DNA of 64,000 nucleotides from Ischnura elegans. Its lineage: Eukaryota > Arthropoda > Insecta > Odonata > Coenagrionidae. Numbering within the stretch: the stretch's first letter is position 1; every line of letters starts with the position of its first letter. Location of the stretch: the NCBI RefSeq assembly GCF_921293095.1, contig NC_060251.1:101108566-101172565 (forward strand), given 5' to 3'. Shown here one piece after another: positions 43,765 to 56,200 of this stretch. The notes under the pieces are model-generated. The model saw nothing but the letters and a program-made list of their open reading frames with translations. It had not been told where the DNA came from and made no database searches. Position numbers and translations under genes: made by a program.

Positions 43765-44065
43765 CTCTTCAATTCACTTTAAGGCCTTCTTCCTTTCATT
43801 CGAATGATAAATCTTATTCTTTTCCTTCCCTTCCTTGTTTATCCAATATTCTTTCCTCTAACACTGTTTTCAACATCCCCTCCCCGCTCAGTACTCGCTC
43901 TATCCATATCAACTATCATTTTTATATCTCACCCACCATATCCAGCACTTCATCCTTCCTTCTCCTCTACTTCCTCATTAACTTCTCCATTCTCCTTCTT
44001 AATCACATTTCGAACACCTCCCATATTATTTCGTACTCTAGTCTATGTGTTCATTCTTCCGCACT
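43765..44065 (-). mobile_element. LINE C-terminal fragment (second family)
   Basis: The reverse complement carries EVLDMVG, ID.ASTERGGDVENSVRGKN (frameshifted LKTVL), a GKEGKEKNKIYHSNERKK-like stretch and the GLKVN.RG end, matching the 6765 and 41478 copies. Antisense plus-strand frames (43761-44112) are by-products. Confidence 0.65.
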
Positions 44066-44385
44066 GTGAAGCACAAAACATTCAGATCAGACTCTTATCT
44101 AGCCATTTTTAAACTTTTGCTTAACGATATTGAAATCTGTTTTTCGTGTTGATGAACGTCTCCGTTGCTCACCCAATTCATTTTCCAGTGTTTTTAATTC
44201 TGTATTTCATTTATTCTAATATGCTGCATGTTTCTCTATGGGAGATAGGGCTTGGACGTTGGCATAATATATCAAGATGATAGCGTGAATTTTAAAGGAG
44301 TAAGTAAGACATCACCAAATAAGATAAAATACGACCGGTGGAGAGGGAAGGATGTGTTCTAATACATTGTACTTAGCAATATTCC
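44066..44385. other. no recognisable gene
   Basis: Possibly more decayed LINE sequence, including a short GGAGATAGGGCTTGGACGTT block, but nothing firm. Confidence 0.3.
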
Positions 44386-44990
44386 CCTGGCGGTCCTGGA
44401 TGATTTGGGCCCCTCTGCTGAGGCTCATGATGGGCCCTCCCTATCAGGAGGTGCGGGGATCCACTCCCGGAAATTTTTAGGAAATTGCATGCCCAGAAAT
44501 GGATTTTGACGCCATGCTAGCTCTTCAAAACTAGTTATAAGTAATTAAAGAATAGCAATTCCGTAAGAAAAATACTACAAAAAGTGTCAATTTCATAGCT
44601 TGTAAAATGTAATATTGTATAATGGTTCTATCATCTAAATAGTGAATTTGTTATCTGAAACTACACTGGAATCTAAAAAAAAACCTCCAAGATAATCTTC
44701 TTGAATAACCCTTTCAAAAACCATCGGGTTCTCTTTTGTCTTCTAGCAACTTTATTTTATTAATTTTCTAATAATATTTTTACATTGAGTATGTTGTAAA
44801 TAAATCAACCAATGAAAACGTAGAATTTTGTAATTGCAAAAAAATTGGTTCAAGTAATCAGAGTCTTGTTTTTGATGCACCTTAAATATACGCTTCAGGA
44901 TGGGCGCGAGCTATGTGTGGGGGAGGGGGGGCGCCTAAGATGGGGGCCCTCGGCGATCGCCGACTGGCCGACCTGGCCAGACCGCCCCTG
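44386..44990. mobile_element. 605-bp hAT-type non-autonomous element
   Basis: The left end CCTGGCGGTCCTGG and right end (reversed) CAGGGGCGGTCTGG are flanked by AATATTCC (44378-44385) and AATATCCC (44991-44998), an 8-bp target duplication with one mismatch. Subterminal regions are GGGCCC-rich and the core AT-rich, without coding capacity. Confidence 0.8.
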
Positions 44991-44998
44991 AATATCCC

Positions 44999-47900
44999 CA
45001 TTGCTTTTGAAACCGGCGAAAGCAAATGCCTTGATCAACTGATTAATGGGGGTTAACTCGCGGTCAGTGAGAGCTGCAAATGCCTGCTGACGTCTGCTCG
45101 ACCCGACCGCAAGAAGATGGAGAGATTGACGCTAGAGAGAGGAGGAAGCGGAAAAAAATCTCAGCTTTCCTTTCCACCCAACTGCTCGATTCCCTGAGCC
45201 AACCTGCCCGGATTTTCGGAAAAACAATAACTTCCAGGTGTGGAGAAAATTTCGACGGAGCCACGCATAGCCGCATTATTGTCAAATAAGGAAACGCTGC
45301 TATACTCTTGTGGATACATTACGCGTATGAGAGGTGTCAAAACGTGCATGGCATTCTTAATAGGTGGTATCCCTCCCTCTCTCATGTAGGTCTCCTTGAT
45401 TTTCAATAATAAGGATGCCAGCGGGTCTGTATTTGTTTGCATTTCTTCACACAATTAGTGGTTTTTCTACAAAATTCTACAGAGAAAAGGTCATTCGTTT
45501 TCATGATAAAAACACATATTGCACTGGGAACAATGTCAGAAGCAGTATAAAAGGTTTTTAAGCATAAATAGTTTCTGTAATACCTGTAAAATATTTATTA
45601 CCTCACATGGATTAGATTTGTCACTCTTTTAAGGCCCATGAGATAGCTAACATGTTCAAATAGTTAATTTATTCGTCAGTCTTATGTGAAATATTTATGC
45701 GTATTTAATAATGTTTGTTTACGAAAAATGACTATCTCAATATAAATCGTTAGGCATTGAAATAATGAAAGGAATAATTAAAGTCAGTGCTTCAGGCGTG
45801 ATGGGGAGAAACTTCTAAGTGGAAACAGAGACAATGATACGGAGGTAAGTTTAAAGTAGATAGTAATATACGGCACAAAAACTGAAAATCTTGAATGAAT
45901 ATTGCCTAATTTTAATATTTTATTGAAATTAATGGTAATCGGGATTAAATTTTGCAATAAAATTCAAAGGAAATATAAGTTTTATGGGATAACAGATACA
46001 CTGCTACTCTCACGTTTCGATGCTAAAATATGATGAGCAATTGAGTTTTGCGCAGGTAATCGAGGTAATAAGAGGATGTACAACAGTGCTCCATTGTAAA
46101 TGTGGTCACTAAAGATTTAATATGATTATCTATGCCATGGTATCGACCCGCGCAGTCTTTCTTGTATAAAGATTTAAAGGCTCACTTAAGGAAAGAACCG
46201 AACCACTATGTAATATTTGGAGACTAGCATTTCACAGCATATGCCCTTTTCTGAGGAACACATCATTTTCATGGCAAGGAAGTTGCATAAGGCTAAGGTG
46301 ATCCTTATGTAACTGATTATAGACATTGGGGTTTAGCTGAAGAAACCGGAAACCTGAAATAAATGTTTCCGATGCCTACGATTTTCACGTTCGCCAAGGA
46401 CAACTTAAGAAACGCCGGCCCAAATTGGAATTTAAACACCACATCTAGCTCATATATGTCCAGAAAACACTATCACATATATCTCAAATTTATGACTCAC
46501 ATATATGCAACTTTCTATTTCTAGATTCTGCCAGTGTTGGACGGTGGATTCGCGTACAATTAATTGCGAATATACATGGAATTTCATCATCGTGCGTCTT
46601 GTGTGACACAGTAAATTTCGAGCCATTCAACGAGGGTATAAAGCCAATTTTTTCAAATAAGACTGGATTTAAAAGTAACTTTTCAGAGATAAGCATCTTT
46701 TCCTTTCAAAGAGAACCCAAAAATCGTACAAGGGCAGGGCACCATTAGGTTGTATTAATAATCGCGAAGCGGGTGGAAAGCGTTTTAAATACGGAATGTT
46801 CACTTTCCTCCTCATGACGGCCAATTACTCTTTAAGCTGGCTTCAAAGAAAAAATAACATTTTCTTTGTCATGGGACAAGAGACATATCTTTATTTTTTT
46901 TAGTTCAGCTTCGTTGCATCTCATTGTGGCCTTACTTAAGGAAAAAGGTTGTTTTTATCAAAGGACAATAGAGTTACAAATATTCTTTTGAAAAAAAAAC
47001 AATATTTTCCCAAAAAATACTAGGGTTGTCTTTTAATTGAGGGAATTGGTTTTTTCTTTTAGGCAAGATATTTTCATTTCACATCGCACATCTAATTTAT
47101 TTCCTAGTTAGCCTGTCTCTAAGATGAATTATCAAATGTAAATAATAGTACTTGCGGTTGTTTTCCTCACTGACATAGCTTTATTAAAAGCTAATTACAT
47201 GAATCACTTTGAACTGTTCTTTTGCTGCAGGGAATACCACTATCTGACATCATTAAAAAAAATACACGAGAATTCTATTTTTTAAGACCAATTAATTGAT
47301 TTTGTTTCGATTTATCAACACAATTATGAATATTAAAAAAACATTTTCTATTTAATTTTATTTGCCAGGAAATGCGGAGGGAAACTCATTGATTCCTATC
47401 GAATTTTACCTCCACACTAGTGCTAAATTCGAGTGAAACCTACGAATATTTTTGAACGAACACCCTCAAAGTACGAGGCAAGGGAAAGGAAATAGCAACC
47501 TGAACGTGCGTATTTTAATGACAGCGCCATAGTCTTCAATGTGCTTTCCCTCACTCTATCCGAAACAAACCTGGAGTTGAATCACTGAAACAGTGAGTTC
47601 CATTAAAAAATATTAATCCGCTTTAAACTCCATCATTATAAATACAGCGACACATAAGGTCCTGTAATTTATCGGATTTGAATGCCATGATTATGAGAAT
47701 ATTTTTAAAATTTCTATTTTTCAACTAGGTCAACTTCTTCAATGAAATACATCTTATTTATATTTAAGGAGGATGATTTTGATCCTCCATTGTATTCGCA
47801 TGGAGCTTAAAGTGCCATTTCACGTTCATTCCAGCGTTACGAAAGTCATCCGGCTGGCCAAAACGTTTTATTTTTTTATACTACCTGCGCCGTCGCTTGA

Positions 47901-50159
47901 CTGAAGTTCACGGCAATCCGAAGGTCTTGACCAACTGACCTAATAGCGTGGAAAGTTTGACTCCCAAAAAAAAAAAAATCGATTTTAATCTTATATAATT
48001 TTCGGCAATATTTATTGTGCCGTACGGTTTCGGTTTTTTTCGAATGCATTCCGCGTATAATCATACAATGTTCAGTAACTGGAAATTTATAAACCACCCC
48101 GAATATTTCTGCAAGACGGAATTCTAATGGTCAATCGATTAATTCCACTAATTGGCAGAATTATTTCGCATTGAAGTAACGTTAAATGGCTAAAAAGCGT
48201 TTTTAGATATTCCCTGATTACCTTTCAGCCAGTGGGCAGAGAACACACTAAGCCAGTAGCAAAGACAATATTAATAGCTTTTAGCTTCTTGCGGGATAAG
48301 AAGTATATATTTAACCCTTTCTCGTTTTTCATACTGGCCTTATCCGAGAAAACACTTTTTTTAATAAAGGCACATTAGGACTACAAATACTTTCAAAAGA
48401 ACTATAGTTGTTTTCCCAAAATTGCAAGTTTCTTGTACCAAATTAAGAAAATGGTTTTGTCTCCAACACATGAAATTTAAATTAATCTCGGTGCTTTTTT
48501 GAACTTGCTCGAAGCCTTCATTTTCTACCTTTACTTCGAATTATCATGCTGCATCCTTAATTTACCTAAATCCTAAATTCGACTTTTACATAGTGTGGCA
48601 ACTAGATAAGCGCCATACCTAAGATAAAATACTGGAAAATATATATATTTTTGCTCATATTGGGTGTTCTACAGATATGTTGGTACACAAGTTTCAAAAT
48701 TCTTGTCATGAATAAATCAAAAGCTGAAAAACTATATAAATCGTATAGGGAGTTAGTAATTCCGTATTATCGGTACATAATGCTTAGTAAGTGGCTTCAT
48801 AGGAAAAAATTATACTCTTGGTCGTAATAATTTATGGTATTATTTGTTTTTCGACCAGAATACTTCACCAAGGTACATGCCTACTTACGTGTGTGGACTT
48901 AACAAAAAAAACGAATGCAAAATCAGTTTCGGTAATACAAAATCATTAGCTCTATTTAAGTACAAATTTTTCAGCGGAATAAAAATTATATTATAAATTT
49001 TGTCAATTATTTTCCATCGTATTTTCGACTTTTTATTGATTTTTGACCCTAAAATTGTACCTACGATTCATTAATTAAGAAGAAAAAGATTGAGTCCTCA
49101 TTTTATTAACTATGTGCTTGCCAGACACCCTTACTTACGATGCGAAGAGATTTTTTCCGGAACATTAATTCGAAATTGCTACGTTATGAAAGATTCCCCA
49201 ACACCTGGAAACTTTTCCGGTTCTCTAATCCTCAAGTTGAGTAGATATCTACATAAGAATTAATAATTTCTAAATATCTTTCATCGACTAATTTCGTACA
49301 GTTCCGGGAAGAATCCACGTAAATGCATTTTTTCCATTGTTTCGCAAAGGCAATCCAACACGGAACCAAAATATTTTCCGGATTCGTCTCTAGCTTAAGA
49401 ACACGGCTGCGATGCATTTGGGGCATATACAATTGCGTAACCCACACTCACCAGATCTGAATGGAACACTTCCTGCGGAACGAGGGAGGATTACGGAAAT
49501 AATCCGCAGAATTACACAACAAGGCGCGCTAATCTGGAAAACTCTATCAGTTATGATCGTTCTTTCAGAAAATACACTCTCAAATCTCGCAGGTAGCCAA
49601 AGCCAAAGAATTTGTTCGGATTCAGGAGATTCCAGTGCATTTCACAAGAAAGCCATGGTAGTCACCAATCTTGTACAGGTACGCTAACAATTAATAAGAG
49701 ATGAGAGTGTAAAAATTGCCATCTCCTTGGTTTACAATAGCAGTCCCAGGTGCAAGGCAAAGGTAAATTTTCATTAAGTTGATAATTTAATTAATTGATA
49801 AATAATTAAATAATTTAATTAAGTAATTTAATTAAGTATTTTTATAGCTGGAATGAAAAGGATTCGACTTCTGCTGTGCTTTGAAAAGGTGGTGGAACTT
49901 GAGAGGGGACCAAACGCTCCATTTATACCTACTATAATCAGTAGAAGACATAAACAATAATGTAAAAAAATAATGTTGTAATATAACAACCATATAAAAT
50001 AGACAAAAACAACGTCACTTTATCATCATAGATATGATCAAGCCATTAAATCATAATGTCCACATGCCACCAAAAAAAACGTAGAAATTGCAACTGAATA
50101 TGAAAAGAAAAGTGGATAATGCTGTCTGTGGATGTGTCCTGTGATAAAGTGAAAGTTAG
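44999..50159. other. 5 kb with no recognisable gene
   Basis: A higher-GC patch at 45060-45290 has overlapping open frames on both strands (45080-45289 plus, 45161-45454 minus) without recognised motifs or splice context. The rest is AT-rich and repeat-poor, with a TTAATTAA-rich run at 49780-49850 and poly-A/poly-T stretches. The frame 49412-49687 ends near a CAG|GTACGC donor-like site but has no acceptor I trust. Confidence 0.4.
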
Positions 50160-50530
50160 TAGGCTTAATTGTGTATTGAGGAGGATAGTCCAAGTTGGGA
50201 ATGGATACGCGCTGGGATGATTGGCGAAATACAGAAAGACGAAGTGGTGGACATGGTGGGTGAGGAGAGGCAGCTTGTTCACGCGATGTGGAGGAGACGG
50301 AAGGTATGGATGGAGCAAGTTTTGAGCGGGGATACGACATCAAAACTGAACGACCAAGTGCTGTACATGGTGGGTAAGGAGAGGCATCTTCTAGATGAGA
50401 TACGAAGGAGACGGAATGTTTGGATGTAGGTAGTTTGGAGAGGGGGTCTTATGTATAAAACATGGTTAGAAAGAAGAATGTACTTAGCAAAGGCGGAGAA
50501 GGAAGAGAAAAGAATTTGTAGATGGAATGT
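50160..50530 (+). mobile_element. LINE C-terminal fragment with internal duplication
   Basis: The frame 50169-50429 has the second-family block twice: DEVVDMVGEERQLVHAMWRR RKVWMEQVLSG and, 41 codons later, DQVLYMVGKERHLLDEIRRR RNVWM. After the second block a stop occurs and the sequence runs on through a decayed VLKGRI-like region to about 50530. Other copies (7010, 33250) have the block once, so this copy carries a tandem duplication of roughly 120 bp. Confidence 0.7.
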
Positions 50531-50546
50531 AAGTGAGTAAGTCTTG

Positions 50547-50753
50547 CGCAGCTAGGTTCTGGGTTGTTCTACGTGTCGCTACATCTTTGTGACGACAGTT
50601 TTACCAGCGTTGCCGCAGATGTCTTCAAGTTCGTGATTTCAAATACTTTTGTATTTTGAAGTTTCAAATCTGAGGTCTCTTGCTGTAACGCCGGCGAAAC
50701 TGTCGTCACGAAAATTAATCAACGCGAAGGATAACCCGGAAACCTAGCTGCCC
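50547..50753. mobile_element. fold-back MITE-like element, about 207 bp
   Basis: The ends GCAGCTAGGTTCTGGGTT and, reversed, GCAGCTAGGTTTCCGGGTT pair, and inner segments TGACGACAGTTTTACCAGCG and (reversed) TGACGACAGTTTCGCCGGCG pair too, so both arms are about 80 bp. TTCAAAATAC/GTATTTTGAA sits at the centre. No target duplication is clear. Confidence 0.65.
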
Positions 50754-50970
50754 GTTCTGCACCACTCCGCGGAGAACACCATCAACCAATTATTAAGTGT
50801 TATTGTGAATGAAAAGGGAAGTCCAAATAGATAGGAGAGACGGAAAGGGGTTATTTTCATGAAGATGCATGTCAACCTACCCTAACCAGTAGGATGCATT
50901 TTCGCATTTGAAAACAAATGCGAAAATTAGTAGCTTTGAATCGCGCAGTAGCGAACCCGCCTTCCTAATT
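50754..50970. other. no recognisable gene; hairpin
   Basis: ATTTTCGCATTTG / CAAATGCGAAAAT (50888-50926) forms a perfect 13-bp stem around AAAA. Otherwise nothing is recognised. Confidence 0.5.
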
Positions 50971-51355
50971 AGGGGGCATCTATAAATTACGTGAAGCGTT
51001 AAGAGGGTTGAGGGGGACAAGCCGATTCTCACCTAATCTCGCGTTTGGAGGAGGGGGCAATTATTATGTATTTTTTTCCGCAAGCAACAATATATAATTC
51101 CGATCTTATTGAGTCAAAAAATATTGATTAATTTAAGTTAAATAAAACAATTAAATAAATTGTTTGCTGTTCATATATCCAGCACAATGAAGCGTAGGTT
51201 AAAGTATTTACAATGAAAATACGTATTTTTAACAATCTCACATGAGATTAGAGGGAGGGGCAAAATCAAAAAGGGGTTGAGAAAAATCTCACGATATCTC
51301 ACTAAGGTGTTCGAACGTCGCCAAAATAACCTCACGTAATTAACAGACGCCCCTT
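50971..51355. mobile_element. 385-bp MITE with AATTACGTGA ends
   Basis: The left end AGGGGGCATCTATAAATTAC then GTGAAG and right end (reversed) AAGGGGCGTCTGTTAATTAC then GTGAGG are imperfect inverted repeats of about 26 bp. The interior repeats TCTCAC...GAGGGGG near both ends. A TTAA-like flank is possible but not clean. GGGGC...ATAAATTACGT ends of this kind are widespread among insect non-autonomous DNA elements. Confidence 0.75.
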
Positions 51356-51609
51356 TAAGTGATTTGATTCGTTCAGTTACCAAGTAACCTCCCAGAGGTG
51401 TTACAACGAAAGGGAGAGTGATGAGAGGTCCAGGTGAAGGAGGGGAGGAGGGTGGGGAAGAGACTCCCCACTAGCGAATACGGGGGTCTCCCTCCCCTCC
51501 ATCCCCCCGCTAAACCCTTTGAGCTTCCTCTGGCCCTCTCACTCTCCTTATCTCTCACTTAGCTCCGCTCGTCACTTCTTTGCACGGAGGGAGGACCGGA
51601 GTGAAAGTT
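51356..51609 (+). promoter_or_regulatory. GA/CT-rich upstream promoter region
   Basis: Unlike the surrounding AT-rich DNA, this stretch is rich in GGAGG and CCTCCC blocks, with GAGAGTGATGAGAGG and TCTCACTCTCCTTATCTCTC tracts that could bind GAGA-type factors. It lies directly upstream of a TATA box and first exon, so a proximal promoter is a reasonable inference. Open frames on it are incidental. Confidence 0.5.
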
Positions 51610-51650
51610 TATAAATGCTTTGAGCGTCTCGAAGGCCCCTACACTTCAGC
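51610..51650 (+). promoter_or_regulatory. TATA box and initiator
   Basis: TATAAAT at 51610-51616 is followed by ACACTTCAGC, giving a likely start either at A51641 (31 bp from the TATA start) or at the TTCAGC initiator-like A51648 (38 bp). This sits 350-360 bp upstream of the ATG at 51998. Confidence 0.55.
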
Positions 51651-51997
51651 AAGCAAGACGGCGTCATCAATTCAAAGCCACCAGAGGCACAGAAAACACT
51701 GGGTCTCCGACTAGCCTAACCAGGAGGAAGGAGTAGGGTTTATTCCATCGCGAAATTTAATCTAGTCTGTGCTCTAGGCGCCATTGTTGGAGAAGTACAA
51801 CCGAACATTTAAAAAAAGAGAATTAATTTCATCTAAAAAAGTGATTTTTTCGCTAAAAATTTTTTGAATTGGTTTTCTACGTTAATTTTACGTCTTTCTA
51901 CTCGTTTTTCCCGAATTTTCGTGGAAGAATTAGCGCATGCTTGAATTATTATAGGCGTCACTCCATTTGCCTGATCAGAAGAAGGATTTTTTTCACC
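51641..51997 (+). other. probable 5' UTR
   Basis: Lies between the predicted start site and the ATG. It holds one 5-codon upstream frame (ATG at 51937, TAG at 51952-51954) that could dampen translation. No intron was seen, although one cannot be excluded. Confidence 0.5.
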
Positions 51998-52076
51998 ATG
52001 GAGACGAGGCAGAGGATCGCAAGTGTGTTGCTGGTGCTGGCACTATGGAACGCCTTCGCCGTTGGAGACGAAATCC
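51998..52076 (+). CDS. first coding exon of a secreted or membrane protein
   Basis: The ATG at 51998 is in a strong context (TTCACCATGG). It encodes METRQRIASVLLVLALWNAF then AVGDEI: a short charged start, a hydrophobic run of about 14 residues, and a small-residue AVG/D signal-peptidase-like site, so the product likely enters the secretory pathway. The exon ends at 52076 in front of a consensus donor GTGAGT, leaving phase 1. It follows a TATA promoter and GA-rich upstream region, and the start is chosen because it gives the signal peptide at the N-terminus; the frame is also open upstream without a better ATG. Only 26 codons are present, so the protein family cannot be told. Downstream exons were not found in the remaining 12 kb. 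Confidence 0.6.
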
Positions 52077-55000
52077 GTGAGTCGTTCGTGATTTCCTTTG
52101 CCCCCTAACCTTTGACCCTGAAATGTGTCGCTTGCCGAGTCTTTCGCATTCGGAGGTAAAAAATTCATTGCCATTTTGAATGAATGACTTTTGTGTACAT
52201 ACACTTTGTGTACATAGACTTTTGTGCTACGAGAAGACGCATTATACCTTCCACGAATAACGTATTGCCTTCTAGCTCCGTTCGATGAAAAAATGTCAGT
52301 GTTTGAATAAGAATGTAAAAAGGTGATAGTACGCAGCATTTTCAAAGTTTTTGTTTTCATTAGCGTGTGACTTCAGAAACACCTCTCCATACTCCATTCA
52401 TTTATAATACAAATACACAGTTTTTGAAAATTACTTATTATAATATATCTATTTATCAAATATTTTCTTAATATCAACGGAAAATATAGCGACGATGCAA
52501 TATGAATATTGACAACTGTCCAACCTTATCCTCTATTAATACAGATCCACTGAGTCAACCTCTGTGTAAAATTGGTAGAATGTTTTGAAGGCATTAATGG
52601 TTTAAATAGATGAGTTACGTGACCTCTCCGTATGCCTTGTGCCACTGATAACATAATTCATACGATGATCAAAGGTTAAACCCTTCTACTAAATCCACAT
52701 TGAAAATTTTAATGGGATGGGATCAATTTTTAAGACGAATAGTTCGTTATTATAATGAATCAGCACTTATTTCTTTAAAAAACTGATGGAAAAAGTGCAA
52801 GCCTTGAGGGGGAAATAATTAGTCCATAAGGATATTGCAATATTTATTGAAATATTCGAAGAAGGTTTTAACACACCGAAATTTAAGTGAATTACAATTA
52901 CATAAGTGCTTCTTTACATTTTATTGCTACACTCAATGTAAAAATCTTTGCAATATTGATAAACAAAGTGAAAATTAAGGGTTATCAAAAAATGGTGCGC
53001 TTTCGGTAATTCATACGAAGATAGTAGAGATAGGGTGATAGAGATTTTTCAGAGGCTACCTGATCCGTGGCCGAGGTCCCCTAGGCGCCTTTCTTTTGGA
53101 CTAGGCTAATGTCGATGACGAGTTTCATTGTTGAGGGACTAAGGGCACATAAATTGAAATTGGTCATGCAAAAAAAACTGTTTGGGACGAAAATTTCGAA
53201 AATCAAGAAAACATAAACTATGGGTGACTCTCTTTTTATTTTAACCACGTTCAAAACCGCACTCTCAATTCATGATTACCCTGTATTATTATTGTATTTT
53301 GATTTTTAAACAAACTCATAAATTTTCTACTTTAAAAAATGTCAAGTATCCTTATACATCATCATAACCTTATTCTTATTCATCAATATGATCCAATAAA
53401 CATTGTGCAGGTCACTGATGCATTGAGTGCATGTGGTTCAAGTATAACGAGCAGCAATTGGGTCATTACCATGGCGCGCATGATTTTCGTGCAGGAACAA
53501 ATTATCCTTTCACAGAAGCAGCCTTCGGACTTGAGCACTCGTGAGGATTTAATATCGGGATGAGGATTTTTCCCAACCAGGAGGCGTAACCTTGAGACTT
53601 TATGAGAACATTTTTTTTATAGCGATAAAAGTGGGACTGGCCTGCAAACGGTTGGCGTTGGAGCGTGCAAGCTGTGATAAACAAAGGTTTAAAAATTTTC
53701 ATGACAAGAATTTCATTCTTTTCAGTAAATATTTAACTTAAATCCCTAGACCGAGGTACTGGCATTAGTTTGTATACATTTTGAAGCCCAAAAGTAATCG
53801 TAAATTTTAGACATGAACCTCAAAAATTTAGCGAGAAATAAAAATGTTAAATGTGTTGCTATGCATAAAAAATACAATAGCAATATTTGAAAAAAATAGA
53901 CCTTGACCCACTCCATCCGCATTGATGACGAAAAATATAATCTTGATAAATGCTGACATCTGCCGCAGCACTCTTGACGATGAACGGAGGCGATATAACT
54001 CTATCCTTTCCAACATATCAAGGCCTTGTTTTTCTTTCCACTCCTCTGGCAATTTGAGAAAGGCTTTCTTCGAACGAAACTTGATATTGAACTTAATTTA
54101 AAGCATTAATATTCTAGCTAAACATGTCTGTAAAGGTTATGAAAAACGTAATAATTATCACGTAGGGAAAATGTATTTCAGAGAACTGAAATGTTAAGAA
54201 GACCAAAGCCATGCCCATCATGGCCAACGAAGATTCAGTTTAAAATTGTTTTTGAATATAATAATTGTTTGGCATGTAAACTTATATTAATTAATTTTTT
54301 GAGGCATAAATAAGGTATATATCATTGTACAAAGGATTTTTAGGCTACAAATCTAGAATTTATTTGAACTTTTACCACTTTGGCTGGAAGATAAAGCTAA
54401 AATATTTACTGAGAGTTTCGGAAATATTTGTTCCATTTTAAAAGGATCAGTTTTTCAAAAGACTTTTATTTCTGCCAAACCACAGTTTTATCCATTGATG
54501 AATTCAAGAAACCACTTGATAGTATTTAATACTTTAAAAGGGGTTACTTAGAGCTGAGATTTAAATAATAAAAATAATTGACCCAAAGAGAAACGCAGAA
54601 TATTACAATACGATACATTAATTTTTCAAGTTCTTACTCTTCATGTACAAAGAAATAGGTTTCTAGCCATATTCAAGGATACACTTTTAGCCTTGGAACT
54701 TTTAGAATATTGGTGGTTTTTATTTTCTTGATCCAAGTTTTTACTCAATTTAGTTTATCTCAATCACTATTCATGGTGAAATATTACTTTAAGCCAGGGA
54801 TTAAAACTCCATGCTAAAACTTTTAAAGAAAAGGTTACTTTGCGAACTAAACTGCTTTTGGCTGCTACTTCATTCCATGCCACGCAAAATTTTTTTACAT
54901 TAAAATGAACACTTGGCAGGCGGAAAGCCAAAATAGTCATAAAGTTAAACTCTATTCAATTTATACTCACAGCCTATGGGGCTGTGAAATTGCTTGGAAT

Positions 55001-55162
55001 CTTATTCAACGTTTCACAATAGTACTTGCTCAATACCTGAAAAATATAAACATGAAATTATTGATAGAGTTTTACAGTACAAAGGGAATAATCAATGAAA
55101 ATACATGTGGGGGAAAAGTTGATATGCACACAGAAAATATTGCTTAAATCACTTCATGCTAT
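52077..55162 (+). other. probable intron 1; no recognisable exon
   Basis: Begins with the GTGAGT donor. Near 52188-52232 short repeats ACTTTTGTGTACATA / ACACTTTGTGTACATAGACT occur. The rest is AT-rich with no long frames. The frame at 53339-53563 meets a CAG acceptor-like site, but joining it to the first exon puts a stop in frame at once. Confidence 0.45.
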
Positions 55163-55292
55163 TCATCATCATCATCATCACTGGTCAACAATCCTAGGAT
55201 TGGTTTGACGCAGCTCTCCGCTCAGTTCTCCTATCAGCTAATCTTTTCACACCCACGTATGTCTTCTCTTTCACATCTCTCTTTACTTGTTC
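55163..55292 (-). mobile_element. LINE 3'-end fragment (first family)
   Basis: An ATC-repeat tail at 55163-55180, then CTGGTCAACAATCCTAGGAT and GGTTTGACGCAGCTCTCC, match the 1381, 8880 and 9131 copies. About 110 bp of 3' UTR and terminal coding sequence remain. Confidence 0.85.
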
Positions 55293-56120
55293 CATGATAA
55301 AAATAATGAACGGATGTATTTTTATTAAAATTTCTTTCAATGGAGATTATAACTTTTGCTGTGTCTTTGTTTAACATTTATTAAAGAAAATGAAATGTAA
55401 TTGAGTAATTTATTAAAGAATGTTAAAGTTTTATCATGATTCGCGATACACAACCTTTTATTGACCTGCTATAATTTGTAAAATATGCCACTATTAAACC
55501 GATGAAAAAGAAAAATATTGATTTTTCCGGTCGTTATAGAGGTTAAACGACTTCATGCGTTACGCAAAAGCGGTAATGACATCAGTATCGGCGCATTGAC
55601 CCTGTCGCAAGGCGTTTATCTAGCACTCTTGGTGAAATGAGTCCCATACTTTTCAGCCTCCGTCCTGTGCAAGGGTGTCACACGGCCGTCATTGCCTCAT
55701 AATGGCGCAAACGTGGCGAGCGAAAAGCTGATTCAAGACTTCGGCAAACGAGACCGGAATGTCAAATGCCGCACCACGCATGTCCCAAAGACCCAATCTC
55801 ACACTCTCCGAGTCTTTCGGAGTTTTCGCGTGTCACTAGCTCACCCATTCGACGGCCGATGTACCAAATGGGACCCATATGAACGACGTCTCGTTGCCCT
55901 GCTGAGGATCAAATCTGGAGCACCAGAATTGCGAAGTCAGTACTCCCTTCACCACAGTTGAAAAAGCCGGCCAAACTGAGAAAGGCAAGCGCGAAAGGGG
56001 GAGCCAAGATGCTTGCGGGATTAGCCTGGTTGTAATAACTTAACTCAATCAGTGGTATATTTCAGACCTTCCGTAAGAACAGCAATGAAATTCATATTAA
56101 CTCTCATGGGAAAATATTCT
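55293..56120. other. CpG-richer patch without recognised gene
   Basis: From about 55550 to 56030 GC and CpG rise clearly above the surroundings. A 90-codon plus-strand frame (55692-55961) has no domain. It could be a regulatory island or a decayed repeat; there is no TATA or splice support. Confidence 0.35.
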
Positions 56121-56125
56121 CTTGG

Positions 56126-56200
56126 GTCGGGACTCGAATAACGTACCATTGACTTTCCGTACCAATAGCAGGCGTCTATGCTATCCAGATTTCTTAATTC
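56126..56200 (-). repeat. possible tRNA-like or SINE remnant
   Basis: The reverse complement reads GGATAGCATAGACGCCTGCT, then ATTGGTACGGAAAGTCAATG and GTTATTCGAGTCCCGACCCA. The last block resembles a B-box and T-arm (GGTTCGAGTCCC) and the first an A-box. The tRNA fold is not intact. Confidence 0.45.

Noticed and set aside
43761-44112. overlapping plus-strand frames
   Set aside because: Antisense of the minus-strand LINE fragment at 43765-44065.
53398-53540. Possible second exon after the signal-peptide exon
   Set aside because: Joining in phase with the 52076 donor gives an immediate stop codon.
55692-55961. 90-codon frame in CpG-richer patch as a gene
   Set aside because: No domain, no splice or promoter signals; GC-rich DNA has fewer stops by chance.
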